Positions 52,115-61,823 of a stretch of 64,000 bases of DNA are shown here, piece after piece. The position numbers were made by a program, and so were the translations under genes. The notes under the pieces are model-generated. The model worked only from the letters and a program-made list of their open reading frames with translations, searched no databases and was not told where the DNA came from. Each line of letters starts with the position of its first letter. The first letter of the stretch is position 1. The DNA comes from Lentzea albidocapillata subsp. violacea (GTDB taxonomy: Bacteria > Actinomycetota > Actinomycetes > Mycobacteriales > Pseudonocardiaceae), in the NCBI RefSeq assembly GCF_900100275.1, contig NZ_FNET01000004.1, forward strand, positions 248,001-312,000. Direction: 5' to 3'.

Positions 52115-52812
52115 AGTCCCCTCCCGGAGGTGAGTTCGAGGTAGGCATCCTCCAGTGAACCGTTGCGGGTCAACGCCTCCATCGGCGTCTCCTTGACCAG
52201 CTGTCCTCTCGCGACGATCACGACGTGGTCCGCGGTCAGGGCCATCTCGCTCATCAGGTGGCTGGAGACGAAGACCGTGCGGCCCTCCTTCGCGAGCCCG
52301 CGCATCAGGTCGCGGATCCACCGCACGCCCTCGGGGTCGAGGCCGTTCACCGGCTCGTCGAACATCAGCACCGCGGGGTCGCCGAGCAGTGCCGCCGCGA
52401 CGCCCAGCCGTTGCTTCATGCCGAGCGACAACGCCCTGATCCGCTTGTGCCGCACGCCTCCCAGGCCGACCTGTTCCAGCAGCTCGACCGCGCGCTCGCC
52501 GCCGATGCCGTTGCTCGCGGCGAGCCAGCGCAGGTGGTCGAGCGCCTTGCGGCCGTGGTGCACGGCGGCGGGGTCGAGCAACGCGCCGACGTGCCGCAAC
52601 GGCCGGTCCAGGTCCTGGTAACGCCGGCCGGCGATCAGGGCCTCACCGCCCGTGGGCCGGTCCAGGCCGAGGATCATCCGCATCGTCGTGGACTTGCCGG
52701 CGCCGTTCGGGCCGAGGAAGCCCGTCACCAGTCCGGGGTGGACGGTGAACGACAGGTCCTCGACCGCCGTCGTGTCCCCGTATCTCTTCGTCAGGTTCCG
52801 TACCTCGATCAT
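52111..52812 (-). CDS. ABC transporter ATP-binding protein
   Basis: ATPase of 233 aa. Walker A GPNGAGKST is near residue 35, and the signature ALSLGMKQRLGVAAALL lies near 130, with LSLGM replacing LSGGQ as in many DrrA/BcrA-type exporters. Walker B is VLMFDEPVNGLDPEG and the H-loop SSHLMSEM. The ATG 52812 has no clear ribosome-binding site. The gene is co-transcribed and coupled with the ABC-2 permease behind it and is divergent from the histidine kinase gene. Confidence 0.92.
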   Translation of the reverse strand: MIEVRNLTKRYGDTTAVEDLSFTVHPGLVTGFLGPNGAGKSTTMRMILGLDRPTGGEALIAGRRYQDLDRPLRHVGALLDPAAVHHGRKALDHLRWLAASNGIGGERAVELLEQVGLGGVRHKRIRALSLGMKQRLGVAAALLGDPAVLMFDEPVNGLDPEGVRWIRDLMRGLAKEGRTVFVSSHLMSEMALTADHVVIVARGQLVKETPMEALTRNGSLEDAYLELTSGRGL

Positions 52813-52910
52813 GTGGAAGAGAGTCGGCCGAATCCTGCGGGAAGAGATCGGCCCGTGCTCCGATCCCGGCAATCGGACCGTGGTCCGAGGCGGTTCGGAC
52901 GCACGCTCGT

Positions 52911-52916
52911 TACCGT
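52911..52916 (+). promoter_or_regulatory. -10 box of the histidine kinase gene
   Basis: TACCGT followed by 7 bases and the GTG at 52924, with no ribosome-binding site. It lies in the 111-bp divergent gap with the ABC ATPase gene. Confidence 0.5.
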
Positions 52917-52923
52917 CGGCGTC

Positions 52924-53991
52924 GTGATCGCAAGACTGCACCTCTACCTGGTCGACGTCACCGCGGCGGTGGTGATCGGCGTTCTCGTGGGCTACGCGAT
53001 GCTGGAGCACCAGGAGCAGCCGTGGTGGCTCGTCGTCCCCGGCGCCCTCCTCGTCGCGCTGCCCGTCGCGGTCCGCCGGATCTGGCCCGTGACCGCCCTG
53101 GTGGTCACCACGGTCGCCACGGCGGCGGTGGTGATCGCCCGGGTGCTGCCGGCGGAGGCGCTCGGCGCCCCGGTAGGAGCCGTGTGCTTCGCGCTCTACA
53201 CCGTGGCCGTCGACCGTTCCCGGACCTGGTCGCTCGCCGGACTCACGGGCGCCGTGGTCGCGATCGCCGGCGTCTCCGGCGGCGAACCGGAGAACGTGCT
53301 GGTCGTCCTCGCGGCGATGAGCGCGGTCTGGGTCATCGGCTACACGACCCGGATGCGGCGGTCGTTCCTCGCGCGGGAAACCGCGCAACAGGCCGAACAG
53401 GCCCTCTCCGACGAACGCCTGCGCATCGCCCGCGAACTGCACGACGTGGTGGCGCACAACCTGTCCCTGATCACCGTGCAGGCCGCGAACGCCGCACACG
53501 TGCGGTCAACCGAGCACGCGTACGAGGCGTTGCAGGTGATCTCGGAGACCAGCCGGGCGGCGCTCACCGAGATGCGCGGCCTGCTGGGCGTGCTGCGCTC
53601 CGACGCCGACCTGGCACCCTCCCCCGGCCTCGGCGGGCTCGCCGGCCTGGCCGACCGCGCGTCACTCGCGGGCGTGCGCGTCACGCTGGACGTGCGTGGT
53701 GATGCCGCTGTGCCGGAAGGCCTCGGGTTGTCGGCGTACCGGATCGTGCAGGAGGCGCTGACGAACGTCGTGAAGCACGCGGCGCCCGCGTCGTGCACGG
53801 TGCTGGTAGACGTGACACCGGAAGCCGTCCGCGTCGAGGTGGCGGACGACGGGCCTGGGGTGAAGGAGCTCGGAGTGGGGCACGGGTTGATCGGCATGCG
53901 CGAACGCGTGGCCGTCTACGGCGGCACGTTCAGCGCGGGCCCCGGTCCCGCCGGTGGTTTCCGGGTCGTCGCGGAACTCCCGCGACGATGA
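52924..53991 (+). CDS. NarL-type sensor histidine kinase
   Basis: Protein of 355 aa with four or five N-terminal membrane helices (to about residue 135). A HisKA_3 domain carries ERLRIARELHDVVAHNLSLI with the phospho-accepting His. A HATPase domain has VQEALTNVVKHA (N-box), VADDGPGVKELG and GHGLIGMRERVAVYGG (G-boxes). Start GTG 52924 follows from the TACCGT box 7 bases upstream; the much longer open frame overlaps the ABC genes on the other strand and was rejected. It is coupled to the response regulator by an ATGA overlap. Confidence 0.9.
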   Translation: MIARLHLYLVDVTAAVVIGVLVGYAMLEHQEQPWWLVVPGALLVALPVAVRRIWPVTALVVTTVATAAVVIARVLPAEALGAPVGAVCFALYTVAVDRSRTWSLAGLTGAVVAIAGVSGGEPENVLVVLAAMSAVWVIGYTTRMRRSFLARETAQQAEQALSDERLRIARELHDVVAHNLSLITVQAANAAHVRSTEHAYEALQVISETSRAALTEMRGLLGVLRSDADLAPSPGLGGLAGLADRASLAGVRVTLDVRGDAAVPEGLGLSAYRIVQEALTNVVKHAAPASCTVLVDVTPEAVRVEVADDGPGVKELGVGHGLIGMRERVAVYGGTFSAGPGPAGGFRVVAELPRR

Positions 53992-54614
53992 CCCGCGTGC
54001 TGATCGCCGACGACCAGGCGTTGCTGCGCGCCAGCTTCCGGATGCTGGTCGACCACGAACCGGACCTCACCGTGGTGGGCGAGGCCGGCACCGGCGCGGA
54101 GGCCGTCGCGCTGGCGTCCGAACTGGAACCGGACGTCGTGCTGATGGACATCCGCATGCCCGAGATGGACGGCATCGAGGCCACCCGGCTGCTCGACGGG
54201 CCGCGCGTGCTCGTGTTGACGACGTTCGACCTCGACGAGTACGTCTTCGGGGCGCTGCGGGCCGGCGCCTCGGGCTTCCTGCTCAAGGACACGCCACCGG
54301 CCGAGCTGCTCGCCGCGATCCGCGTGGTGGCGTCCGGCGAGTCGCTGCTGTCGCCGACGGTCACACGCCGGCTCATCTCGGAGTTCGTCCGGCGGCCCTC
54401 CTCGCCGGTGGTGCGCGGACTGGAGCGCCTGACCGAGCGGGAGAAGGAGGTGCTGCTGCTGATCGCCCGCGGGCGGTCCAACGCGGAGATCATGGCCGAG
54501 CTGCACGTCAGCACCGGCACCGTGAAGACGCACATCGGGAACCTGCTGGCGAAGCTGCACGCCCGCGACCGCGCCCAGCTCGTGATCGCGGCCTACGAGT
54601 CCGGCCTGGTGTGA
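53988..54614 (+). CDS. NarL/FixJ-family response regulator
   Basis: Regulator of 208 aa. The receiver domain has Asp8-Asp9, the phospho-acceptor Asp54 in VVLMDIRMPEMDG, the Thr in LVLTTFD and Lys in FLLKD. A C-terminal LuxR HTH (LTEREKEVLLLIARGRSNAEIMAEL and VKTHIGNLLAKL) binds DNA. It is the cognate partner of the upstream kinase. The likely target is the divergent ABC-2 exporter, by the common arrangement of such systems. The stimulus is unknown. Confidence 0.93.
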   Translation: MTRVLIADDQALLRASFRMLVDHEPDLTVVGEAGTGAEAVALASELEPDVVLMDIRMPEMDGIEATRLLDGPRVLVLTTFDLDEYVFGALRAGASGFLLKDTPPAELLAAIRVVASGESLLSPTVTRRLISEFVRRPSSPVVRGLERLTEREKEVLLLIARGRSNAEIMAELHVSTGTVKTHIGNLLAKLHARDRAQLVIAAYESGLV

Positions 54615-54618
54615 ACGC

Positions 54619-54657
54619 GGAACCGCCCCGGCCGTGTGCAGCGACCGGGGCGGTTCC
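54619..54657. terminator. Bidirectional terminator, response regulator / mpa
   Basis: A perfect 13-bp stem, GGAACCGCCCCGG (54619-54631) with its complement (54645-54657), lies between the convergent response regulator and mpa genes and is followed by TTC. Confidence 0.85.
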
Positions 54658-54671
54658 TTCGACAGAGCTGG

Positions 54672-56471
54672 TTACAGATACGTGCCGGTGTTCGTGGCCG
54701 TGTCGATCGCGCGGCCGGCGTCCTGGTTCTTCCCGGTGACGAGCGTGCGGATGTAGACGATCCGCTCGCCCTTCTTGCCCGAGATGCGAGCCCAGTCGTC
54801 CGGGTTCGTCGTGTTCGGCAGGTCCTCGTTCTCGGCGAACTCGTCGAGGATGGCGCCCTGCAGGTGCCGGACGGAGAGTCCGGGCTGCTTGGTGTCCAGC
54901 AACGACTTGATCGCCGCCTTCTTCGCCCTGTCGACGATGTTCTGGATCATGGCGCCGGAGTTGAAGTCCCGGAAGTACAGGACCTCCTTGTCACCGTTGG
55001 CGTAGGTGACCTCCAGGAACCGGTTGTCCTCGGACTCCTCGTACATGCGCTCCACGGTGTGCTGCACCATGCCCTCGATGCAGGCCTTCGGGTCCCCGCC
55101 GAACTCGGCGAGGTCGTCGGCGTGCAGCGGGAGGTTGGGCGTCAGGTACTTGTTGAAGATGTCCTTCGCGCCCTCGGCGTCCGGTCGCTCGATCTTGATC
55201 TTCACGTCGAGCCGGCCGGGGCGGAGGATCGCCGGGTCGATCATGTCCTCGCGGTTGGAGGCGCCGATGACGATGACGTTCTCCAGGCCCTCGACGCCGT
55301 CGATCTCGGCGAGGAGCTGGGGCACGATCGTCGTCTCGACGTCGGACGACACACCCGAACCACGGGTGCGGAAGATCGAGTCCATCTCGTCGAAGAACAC
55401 GATCACGGGGGTGCCGTCGGACGCCTTCTCACGAGCCCGCTGGAAGATCAGGCGGATGTGCCGCTCGGTCTCACCGACGAACTTGTTGAGGAGCTCGGGG
55501 CCCTTGATGTTGAGGAAGTAGGACTTGGCCTGCTTGTCGGTCTCGCCGCGGATCTCCCGCACCTTCTTGGCCAGGGAGTTCGCCACCGCCTTGGCGATGA
55601 GCGTCTTGCCGCAGCCGGGAGGGCCGTAGAGCAGCACTCCCTTGGGCGGGCGCAGCTCGTACTCGCGGAACAGGTCGGCGTGCAGGAACGGCAGCTCCAC
55701 GGCGTCGCGGATCTGCTCGATCTGCCTGGAGAGGCCACCGATGTCGCTGTAGTCGATGTCCGGGACCTCCTCGAGCACGAGGTCCTCGACCTCGGCCTTG
55801 GGGACCCGTTCGTAGGCGAAACCCGCCTTCGAGTCGACCAGCAGCGAGTCGCCGGGCTTCAGCGGCGAGTCGAGCAGCGGCTGGGCGAGCCAGACCACCC
55901 TCTCCTCGTCCGCGTGGCCGACGACCAGCGCGCGGGAAATGGTGTCCAGACCGTCGTCGTCGGTCAGCACCTCCCGCAGAGAGCAGACCTCGCCGGAACG
56001 CTCGAACCCGCCGGCCTCGACGACCGTCAGCGCCTCGTTGAGACGCACGGACTGGCCGTAGGCGATCTTCTCCGGCTCGACCGCGGGGGACACGGCTACG
56101 CGCATCCTGCGGCCGGACGTGAAGACGTCCACGGTCCCGTCGTCGAAACGTGCCATGAAGACGCCGTACCCGCTGGGCGGTTGCGCCAGCCGGTCGACTT
56201 CCTCACGCAGCGCGAGCAGCTGGCTTCGTGCTTCGCGGAGGGTGTCTATGAGCTTCGTGTTTCGCTCGGTCAGCTGGCTGACGCGCTCTGTCGCCTCAGC
56301 CAAGCGCTGCTCGAGCAACCGCGTGTGCCGCGGCGACTCGGTCAGCTTGCGACGCAACGACGCGATCTCGTCCTCGAGGAACCTGATCTGCGCAGTCAGC
56401 TCAGCAGAATTGTTGCCTTGGTTCAGCTCGCCACCCTCATCGGGTTGGCTGCCGGGATGACCGTGCTGCAT
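54672..56471 (-). CDS. mpa: Proteasome-associated ATPase Mpa/ARC
   Basis: AAA+ ring ATPase of 599 aa that unfolds pupylated proteins and feeds them to the PrcAB proteasome. N-terminal coiled coil (about residues 22-95) binds Pup. A double OB domain (about 96-245) follows, then the AAA module with Walker A GPPGCGKT (about 293-300), Walker [11 protein letters not shown] and arginine-finger region [19 protein letters not shown]. The C-terminus ends in Tyr-Leu (GTYL), the conserved penultimate-Tyr tail that docks on PrcA. GAGGAGGG precedes the ATG. Also called arc in other actinobacteria. Confidence 0.96.
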   Translation of the reverse strand: MQHGHPGSQPDEGGELNQGNNSAELTAQIRFLEDEIASLRRKLTESPRHTRLLEQRLAEATERVSQLTERNTKLIDTLREARSQLLALREEVDRLAQPPSGYGVFMARFDDGTVDVFTSGRRMRVAVSPAVEPEKIAYGQSVRLNEALTVVEAGGFERSGEVCSLREVLTDDDGLDTISRALVVGHADEERVVWLAQPLLDSPLKPGDSLLVDSKAGFAYERVPKAEVEDLVLEEVPDIDYSDIGGLSRQIEQIRDAVELPFLHADLFREYELRPPKGVLLYGPPGCGKTLIAKAVANSLAKKVREIRGETDKQAKSYFLNIKGPELLNKFVGETERHIRLIFQRAREKASDGTPVIVFFDEMDSIFRTRGSGVSSDVETTIVPQLLAEIDGVEGLENVIVIGASNREDMIDPAILRPGRLDVKIKIERPDAEGAKDIFNKYLTPNLPLHADDLAEFGGDPKACIEGMVQHTVERMYEESEDNRFLEVTYANGDKEVLYFRDFNSGAMIQNIVDRAKKAAIKSLLDTKQPGLSVRHLQGAILDEFAENEDLPNTTNPDDWARISGKKGERIVYIRTLVTGKNQDAGRAIDTATNTGTYL

Positions 56472-56711
56472 GTCGGCACCCTCCTCCCGTGTTCGTACCG
56501 ATTACGGTACCGGCGATCACCGACAAAATGGGGTACTCACAACATCATCTTCGCTCGTGTGGTGCAACGGTGAGGCCTCCAACAGAGGTCAACTGCTCCA
56601 TCTCGGTGTCCGATGCGACCGCCTACCCGCTACGGTGCGTCCCAGAAACCACGACCGGCGTTTCGTGTCTCGACACGCCAGACGACCTGCGAGAAGCCCG
56701 AGGAGAGGGTC

Positions 56712-57095
56712 ATGGGAGCACCAGGGCGGCAGCCCGGTCCCTACGGTCCGCGACCCCCCTCGGACGACCGTGGACACGCCTGGTACGGCTCACGGCCCGG
56801 CGACGGGCGGCGATCCGCCATCGTCCCACCAGGTGGACCAGTGGTTGATCCGTTCGGCGGTCACGCACCGCAACCCACCCCGTTCGTGCCCGTCGGAGGA
56901 CCCGCGCGAGCGGGACTCCGATGCGACCGGCCGGCGTGCCGCCAACCGGGTGGTCCCACCGACGCGACCGGCGCACCACCCCGACAGCGCAGTGCATCGC
57001 ACTCGATTCCCGGTGGAGTTGCCACAATCGTTATCAGACACGACCTTCGCGCGACCGGAACGCAACTCCAGCGCCACTTCAGACCGTGTGCATAA
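56712..57095 (+). CDS. Possible Pro/Gly-rich small protein or gene relic
   Basis: A 127-aa frame with an excellent AGGAGAGGG site 6 bases before the ATG. Its first 65 residues (MGAPGRQPGPYGPRPPSDDR onward) are Pro/Gly-rich and resemble the N-termini of the two downstream membrane proteins. After about residue 68 composition becomes Arg-rich without a membrane segment or recognisable domain. It may be a truncated paralogue whose membrane part was lost by frameshift. The 240 bp between the mpa start and this frame show no other feature. Confidence 0.4.
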   Translation: MGAPGRQPGPYGPRPPSDDRGHAWYGSRPGDGRRSAIVPPGGPVVDPFGGHAPQPTPFVPVGGPARAGLRCDRPACRQPGGPTDATGAPPRQRSASHSIPGGVATIVIRHDLRATGTQLQRHFRPCA

Positions 57096-57121
57096 CCACT
57101 CGTGCGGGTCGATAGATCCCA

Positions 57122-57145
57122 TTCGCCCGCGGGTTACCGGGCGAA
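57122..57145 (+). promoter_or_regulatory. Hairpin upstream of the Gln/Gly-rich protein gene
   Basis: TTCGCCCG (57122-57129) and CGGGCGAA (57138-57145) form an 8-bp stem 50 bp before the start at 57197. It could end transcription of the preceding frame or act as a leader structure. Confidence 0.35.
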
Positions 57146-57196
57146 GCACCACAATGTCCAGCAGAAGATCACCTCATCCACATCGGGGGAGTTTCG

Positions 57197-58033
57197 ATGA
57201 CCTACCCGCCGCAGCAGCCCGGTCCCTACGGGCAGCAGCCGCAGCCCGGTGGGCCCTACGGGCAGCAGCCGCCGCAGCAGCCGGGTCAGGGCCAGCCGGG
57301 TTACGGCCAGCCACAGCAGCCCGGATACGGCCAGCAGCCGCCACCGGGGTACGGGCAGCAGCCCGGCCAGTACGGCCAGCCGCAGCAGGACCCGTTCGGT
57401 CAGCAGGGACCGCCGAGCGGCGGGTTCCAGCAGCAGGGCCAGTACGGTCAGCCGGGCCCGTACGGCCAGCAGCCGTACGGCCAGCCCGGCGGGTTCGGCG
57501 GCCCTCCGCCCAAGAAGAGCAACACCGGCCTGATCGTCGGCGTCGTCGTCGGCGTGCTGGTGCTGCTCGGCGGCGGCATCACGGCGGCCGTCATGCTCAC
57601 CGCCAGCAGCTCGAGCAGTTCCAGCAGCTCGTCGCCGGACTCGGGTTCGACCGACAGCGGCAGCAGCGGTGGCGCCGAGGCCGACGTGAAGAAAGCCGTC
57701 GAGGAGTACATCTCCGTCGTGAGCTCGAAGAACGAGAGCAAGGCCAAGTCGATGGCCTGCAAGGCCATGCTCGACGAGGCGGCCGAGCTCGAGCGGAAGC
57801 TGACGCCCGAGCAGCGGAAGCTGGCCGAGGAGGCCAAGAAGATGCCGGTGCCGAAGATGACGTACAAGAGCGCGACCGTCTCCGGCAACGAGGCGACCGT
57901 CAAGCTCACCATCAGCGGTAGTTACGGCGGCACGACCCAGACCATCGACTCCGAGCTGAAGTTCAAGAAGGAGTCGGGCAACTGGAAGGTCTGCACGCTG
58001 GCCAAGGACATCAAGATCCCGACGACCAGGTAG
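57197..58033 (+). CDS. Gln/Gly/Tyr/Pro-rich single-pass membrane protein, copy 1
   Basis: Protein of 278 aa. Residues 1-108 are a low-complexity cytoplasmic arm made of repeated PGYGQQP/GQYGQ-like units. A Lys-Lys stop-transfer edge and one membrane helix (about 113-135, GLIVGVVVGVLVLLGGGITAAV) come next, then a Ser-rich linker (about 138-155). An extracytoplasmic domain of about 115 residues contains two Cys, of the SnoaL/lumazine-binding (DUF4878-like) kind by shape. No function can be assigned. Leader GGGGGAG precedes the ATG. A tandem paralogue follows after 43 bp. Confidence 0.82.
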   Translation: MTYPPQQPGPYGQQPQPGGPYGQQPPQQPGQGQPGYGQPQQPGYGQQPPPGYGQQPGQYGQPQQDPFGQQGPPSGGFQQQGQYGQPGPYGQQPYGQPGGFGGPPPKKSNTGLIVGVVVGVLVLLGGGITAAVMLTASSSSSSSSSSPDSGSTDSGSSGGAEADVKKAVEEYISVVSSKNESKAKSMACKAMLDEAAELERKLTPEQRKLAEEAKKMPVPKMTYKSATVSGNEATVKLTISGSYGGTTQTIDSELKFKKESGNWKVCTLAKDIKIPTTR

Positions 58034-58076
58034 TCGTCAGCCGGCCGGTCCGCTTCATCCACCTCGGGGGAACTCC

Positions 58077-58823
58077 ATGACCTACCCGCCGCAGCAGCCT
58101 GGCCCCTACGGGCAGCAGCCGCCGCAGCAACCCGGTTACGGCCAGCAGCCGCAGCCGGGGTACGGACAGCAGCCTGGCCAGTACGGCCAGCAGCCGCCAC
58201 CCGGCTACGGCCAGCAACCCGGCCAGTACGGCCAGCAGCCGTTCGGCCAGCCCTACGGCCAGCCCGGCGGTTTCGGCGGTCCCCCGCCCAAGAAGAGCAA
58301 CACCGGCCTGATCATCGGTGTCGTCGTCGGCGTGCTGGTGCTCGTCGGCGGCGGCATCACGGCCGCGGTTCTGCTCTCCGGCGACTCGGGCAGCGGCGAC
58401 AACACCGCGTCGACGAACACGGAGCCGACGGGCGGCAGCTCCTCGAAACCGGCCACGCCGTCGTCGAAGAGCCCGTCGAGCGGCGGTGACAGCGACGCCG
58501 AGGATGTCGCGAAGGAGTTCACCGACAGGATCATCAAGGGCGCTCGCGCGGGCAGCAGCACCCCGAACGACGTCAAGGACCTCGTGTGCTCGGCGGAGTT
58601 CCCCAAGCTGAAGCCCCAGTCCGCCGCACCGAACCCGAGCGTCAAGGCCACCGTGTCGGAGGTCAGGACGTCGGGCAGCACCGGCACGTTCAGGCAGAGC
58701 CTCACCGGGCTCCAGGACCCGAACAACCCGGGCAAGGTCGCGTCGGGCGCCATCATCTACAAGCTGCTCAAAGAGGGTGGCGACTGGAAGGTCTGCGGCA
58801 TCGACAAGCTCGAAAGCAACTGA
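58077..58823 (+). CDS. Gln/Gly/Tyr/Pro-rich single-pass membrane protein, copy 2
   Basis: Protein of 248 aa and paralogue of the previous gene. The leader, the first 15 codons and the segment around the membrane helix (GGFGGPPPKKSNTGLI, about residues 65-80) are nearly identical. The repeat arm is shorter (about 70 residues). The extracytoplasmic domain has diverged but keeps two Cys and the ending WKVCGIDK against WKVCTLAK in copy 1. GGGGGAA lies before the ATG. Joint transcription with copy 1 is likely, ending at the hairpin at 58828. Confidence 0.82.
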   Translation: MTYPPQQPGPYGQQPPQQPGYGQQPQPGYGQQPGQYGQQPPPGYGQQPGQYGQQPFGQPYGQPGGFGGPPPKKSNTGLIIGVVVGVLVLVGGGITAAVLLSGDSGSGDNTASTNTEPTGGSSSKPATPSSKSPSSGGDSDAEDVAKEFTDRIIKGARAGSSTPNDVKDLVCSAEFPKLKPQSAAPNPSVKATVSEVRTSGSTGTFRQSLTGLQDPNNPGKVASGAIIYKLLKEGGDWKVCGIDKLESN

Positions 58824-58827
58824 CCGG

Positions 58828-58864
58828 CGAGGGCCCCGCACTCCGGTGAAGTGCGGGGCCCTCG
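58828..58864. terminator. Bidirectional terminator, copy 2 membrane protein / trmI
   Basis: A perfect 15-bp stem (58828-58842 with 58850-58864) around a 7-base loop lies between the convergent membrane-protein gene and trmI. Confidence 0.85.
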
Positions 58865-58875
58865 GCGTCGCGAGG

Positions 58876-59715
<840 letters not shown>

Positions 59716-60834
59716 TCAAACGCCCTTCTCAATGGCCGCACGCAGGTCCTCCCTGTGCAGCACGCCCGCCGGACGGCCCTCCAGGTCGACGACGAGGAAC
59801 TGCCACGCGGCGGTGCCCTGGACGCGTTCGACGATCTCCTCGCCGGGCTCGTCGGCGAGCAGCACGGTCTCGGGCAGGATCGGCTCGGCCGCCTGCTCCG
59901 CGGGCGCGAAAGGGCTTGCCGCGGCGAGCTTTTCGGCCGCCACGGTGTCGAGCAGGCCGGCCGCGACGCCGTCCGCCCGCACCAGCACCACACCGCGTCC
60001 GGCCGAGGTGCTCAGCGCGTCCGCGACGGGACTCTCCGCCGGCAGCTGGAGCACCGGGCGGATCAGGTCGGCGAGGGTCAGACCGGCGGGCCAGGTGCGA
60101 CGGCGTTCGCTGGCGAGTTCGCTCCTCGCGCCGACGACGACGCCCCACGCCGTCAGCACGCACACGCCGAAGCGCAGCCAACGGTCTTCCGCACCTTCCG
60201 CGACGCCGTACAGCGCCCACGCCACCAATGCGATGGCCACGGCGATACCGCCGACCACGGCGACACGCGTGCCCGTCGCCCGTTGCCCGGTCATGGCCCA
60301 CACGCCGGCCCTGACGATCCGGCCGCCGTCCAGCGGCAGGCCGGGCAGGAGGTTGAAGACGGCGACGGCGGCGTTCGCGGCGGCGAGCTGGAAGACCAGC
60401 ACCCACACGACACCGTTCTGGTTCATGACCATCGCGCCGATGCCGAACATGATCGCCAGCACGACGGACACGGCCGGACCGGCGCCCGCGACCGCACCCT
60501 CGTGGCCGGGTTTGCCGGGTGTGCGCATGATCTCGGTGGACCCGCCCAGCAGGAACAGGTGCAGTCGTCTGACCGGCAGGCCGAGCCGCAGCGCCACGAC
60601 GCAGTGGCCGAGCTCGTGCGCGAGCACCGACATCCCGAGGAAGAGTGCGAGCAACACCGCCATCAGCAGCCCGACGCCCGGCGCCGTGCCGGGAGCGAGG
60701 TCGTCGACGAACGGGGCGTAGAACGCCACCACGATCGCCGAGCCGATCCACCACGACGGCGCGAGCAACACCGGGATGCCCGCCACCCGGAACAGCAGCA
60801 GGCCGCCCACTCGATCACTGATCCGCGCGGCCAC
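59716..60834 (-). CDS. Site-2 protease (M50) with CBS-like C-terminus
   Basis: Intramembrane zinc metalloprotease of 372 aa, Rip3/SpoIVFB-like. Zinc motif AHELGH is in a membrane helix (about residues 72-77), LFLLGGSTE follows, and the second ligand is in NLLPGLPLDGGR (about 161-172). Six helices are followed by a C-terminal region resembling a pair of CBS domains (about 245-370). Such proteases cleave anti-sigma factors or other membrane proteins; the target is unknown. TACAGT ends 6 bases before the GTG start. It heads an operon with trmI. Confidence 0.9.
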   Translation of the reverse strand: MAARISDRVGGLLLFRVAGIPVLLAPSWWIGSAIVVAFYAPFVDDLAPGTAPGVGLLMAVLLALFLGMSVLAHELGHCVVALRLGLPVRRLHLFLLGGSTEIMRTPGKPGHEGAVAGAGPAVSVVLAIMFGIGAMVMNQNGVVWVLVFQLAAANAAVAVFNLLPGLPLDGGRIVRAGVWAMTGQRATGTRVAVVGGIAVAIALVAWALYGVAEGAEDRWLRFGVCVLTAWGVVVGARSELASERRRTWPAGLTLADLIRPVLQLPAESPVADALSTSAGRGVVLVRADGVAAGLLDTVAAEKLAAASPFAPAEQAAEPILPETVLLADEPGEEIVERVQGTAAWQFLVVDLEGRPAGVLHREDLRAAIEKGV

Positions 60835-60947
60835 GGGAGCACTGTAGAGGGGGTGGTGTGATCTCGCGGTTCGGCGCGGATCGCCCGAGGCGGTGCCGCT
60901 TCCCGCGCACGTCCTCAGGACCCGGTACCCAGGTGGCGCTCCCGGGA

Positions 60948-60970
60948 TTGTCAGACCCCTGTCCTAGGGT
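60948..60970 (+). promoter_or_regulatory. RecA-NDp/PafBC-type DNA-damage promoter
   Basis: TTGTCA (60948-60953), 11 bases, then TAGGGT (60965-60970), 7 bases before the ATG of the RecB-like gene. The -35/-10 sequence and unusual 11-base spacing match the mycobacterial RecA-NDp consensus (TTGTCR-GTG-N8-TAnnnT), the element activated by PafBC. pafBC is encoded in this same window. Confidence 0.7.
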
Positions 60971-60977
60971 GCGAACC

Positions 60978-61823
60978 ATGAGCACCACGTTGCGCAGGCC
61001 CGCGCTCTCGCCTTCCCGGGCAGGGGACTTCAAGCAGTGCCCGCTGCTCTACCGGTTCCGCGCGGTCGACCGGCTGCCGGAGCGGCCGACGAAGGCGCAG
61101 GTGCGCGGCACGGTGGTGCACGCGGTGCTGGAAGACCTGTTCGCACTGCCCGCGGCCGACCGGGTGCCCGACCGCGCGCGTTCGATGATCACGCCGGCCT
61201 GGGAGCGGGTGAAGGCCGAGCGCCCGGAGTTCGCGACGCTGTTCGAGGTCGAGGGCAGCGAGGAGGAGGCGGAGTGGCTGGCGTCGGCCACGAAGCTGCT
61301 CGACGGCTACTTCGGCCTGGAGGACCCGAGGCGCCTGGAGCCGGAGTCGCGCGAGCTGCTGGTGGAGTCCGAGCTGCCGTCCGGTGTGCTGCTGCGCGGC
61401 TACATCGACCGGGTCGACGTGGCCCCGACGGGTGAGATCCGCGTCGTGGACTACAAGACCGGCGCCGCGCCCCGCCAGGTGGGCGAGGCGAAGGCGTTGT
61501 TCCAGATGAAGTTCTACGCGCTGGTGCTGTGGAAGCTGCGCGGCGTCGTCCCCCGCCAGCTGCGCCTGATGTACCTCGCCGATCGCCAGGCCCTCGCCTA
61601 CACGCCGGACGAGTCGGAGCTGGCCCGCTTCGAGCGCACGCTCGACGCGATCTGGCAGGCCATCATGCGGGCCGCGCCGACGGGCGACTTCCGCCCCAAC
61701 CCCAGCCGGCTGTGCGACTACTGCGACCACAAGGCCTTCTGCCCGGCGTTCGACGGCACCCCGCCGCCCTACCCTGGCTGGCCCGAGCCGGACGACACCG
61801 AGACCCTCCAGGACCGCGACTGA
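60978..61823 (+). CDS. RecB-like PD-(D/E)XK nuclease with Fe-S cluster
   Basis: Protein of 281 aa. It contains RGYIDRVDVAPTG and VVDYKTG, the Asp and Asp/Glu-x-Lys residues of the RecB/Cas4-type nuclease fold. Four Cys are placed as in AddB/Cas4-type iron-sulfur nucleases: Cys21 near the N-terminus and Cys246, Cys249, Cys255 in CDYCDHKAFC. There is no helicase domain. It resembles mycobacterial Rv2119, which also neighbours trmI. A role in DNA-end processing during damage repair is likely, supported by the damage-type promoter upstream. ATG 60978 follows TAGGGT by 7 bases; the longer frame was rejected. Confidence 0.9.
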   Translation: MSTTLRRPALSPSRAGDFKQCPLLYRFRAVDRLPERPTKAQVRGTVVHAVLEDLFALPAADRVPDRARSMITPAWERVKAERPEFATLFEVEGSEEEAEWLASATKLLDGYFGLEDPRRLEPESRELLVESELPSGVLLRGYIDRVDVAPTGEIRVVDYKTGAAPRQVGEAKALFQMKFYALVLWKLRGVVPRQLRLMYLADRQALAYTPDESELARFERTLDAIWQAIMRAAPTGDFRPNPSRLCDYCDHKAFCPAFDGTPPPYPGWPEPDDTETLQDRD

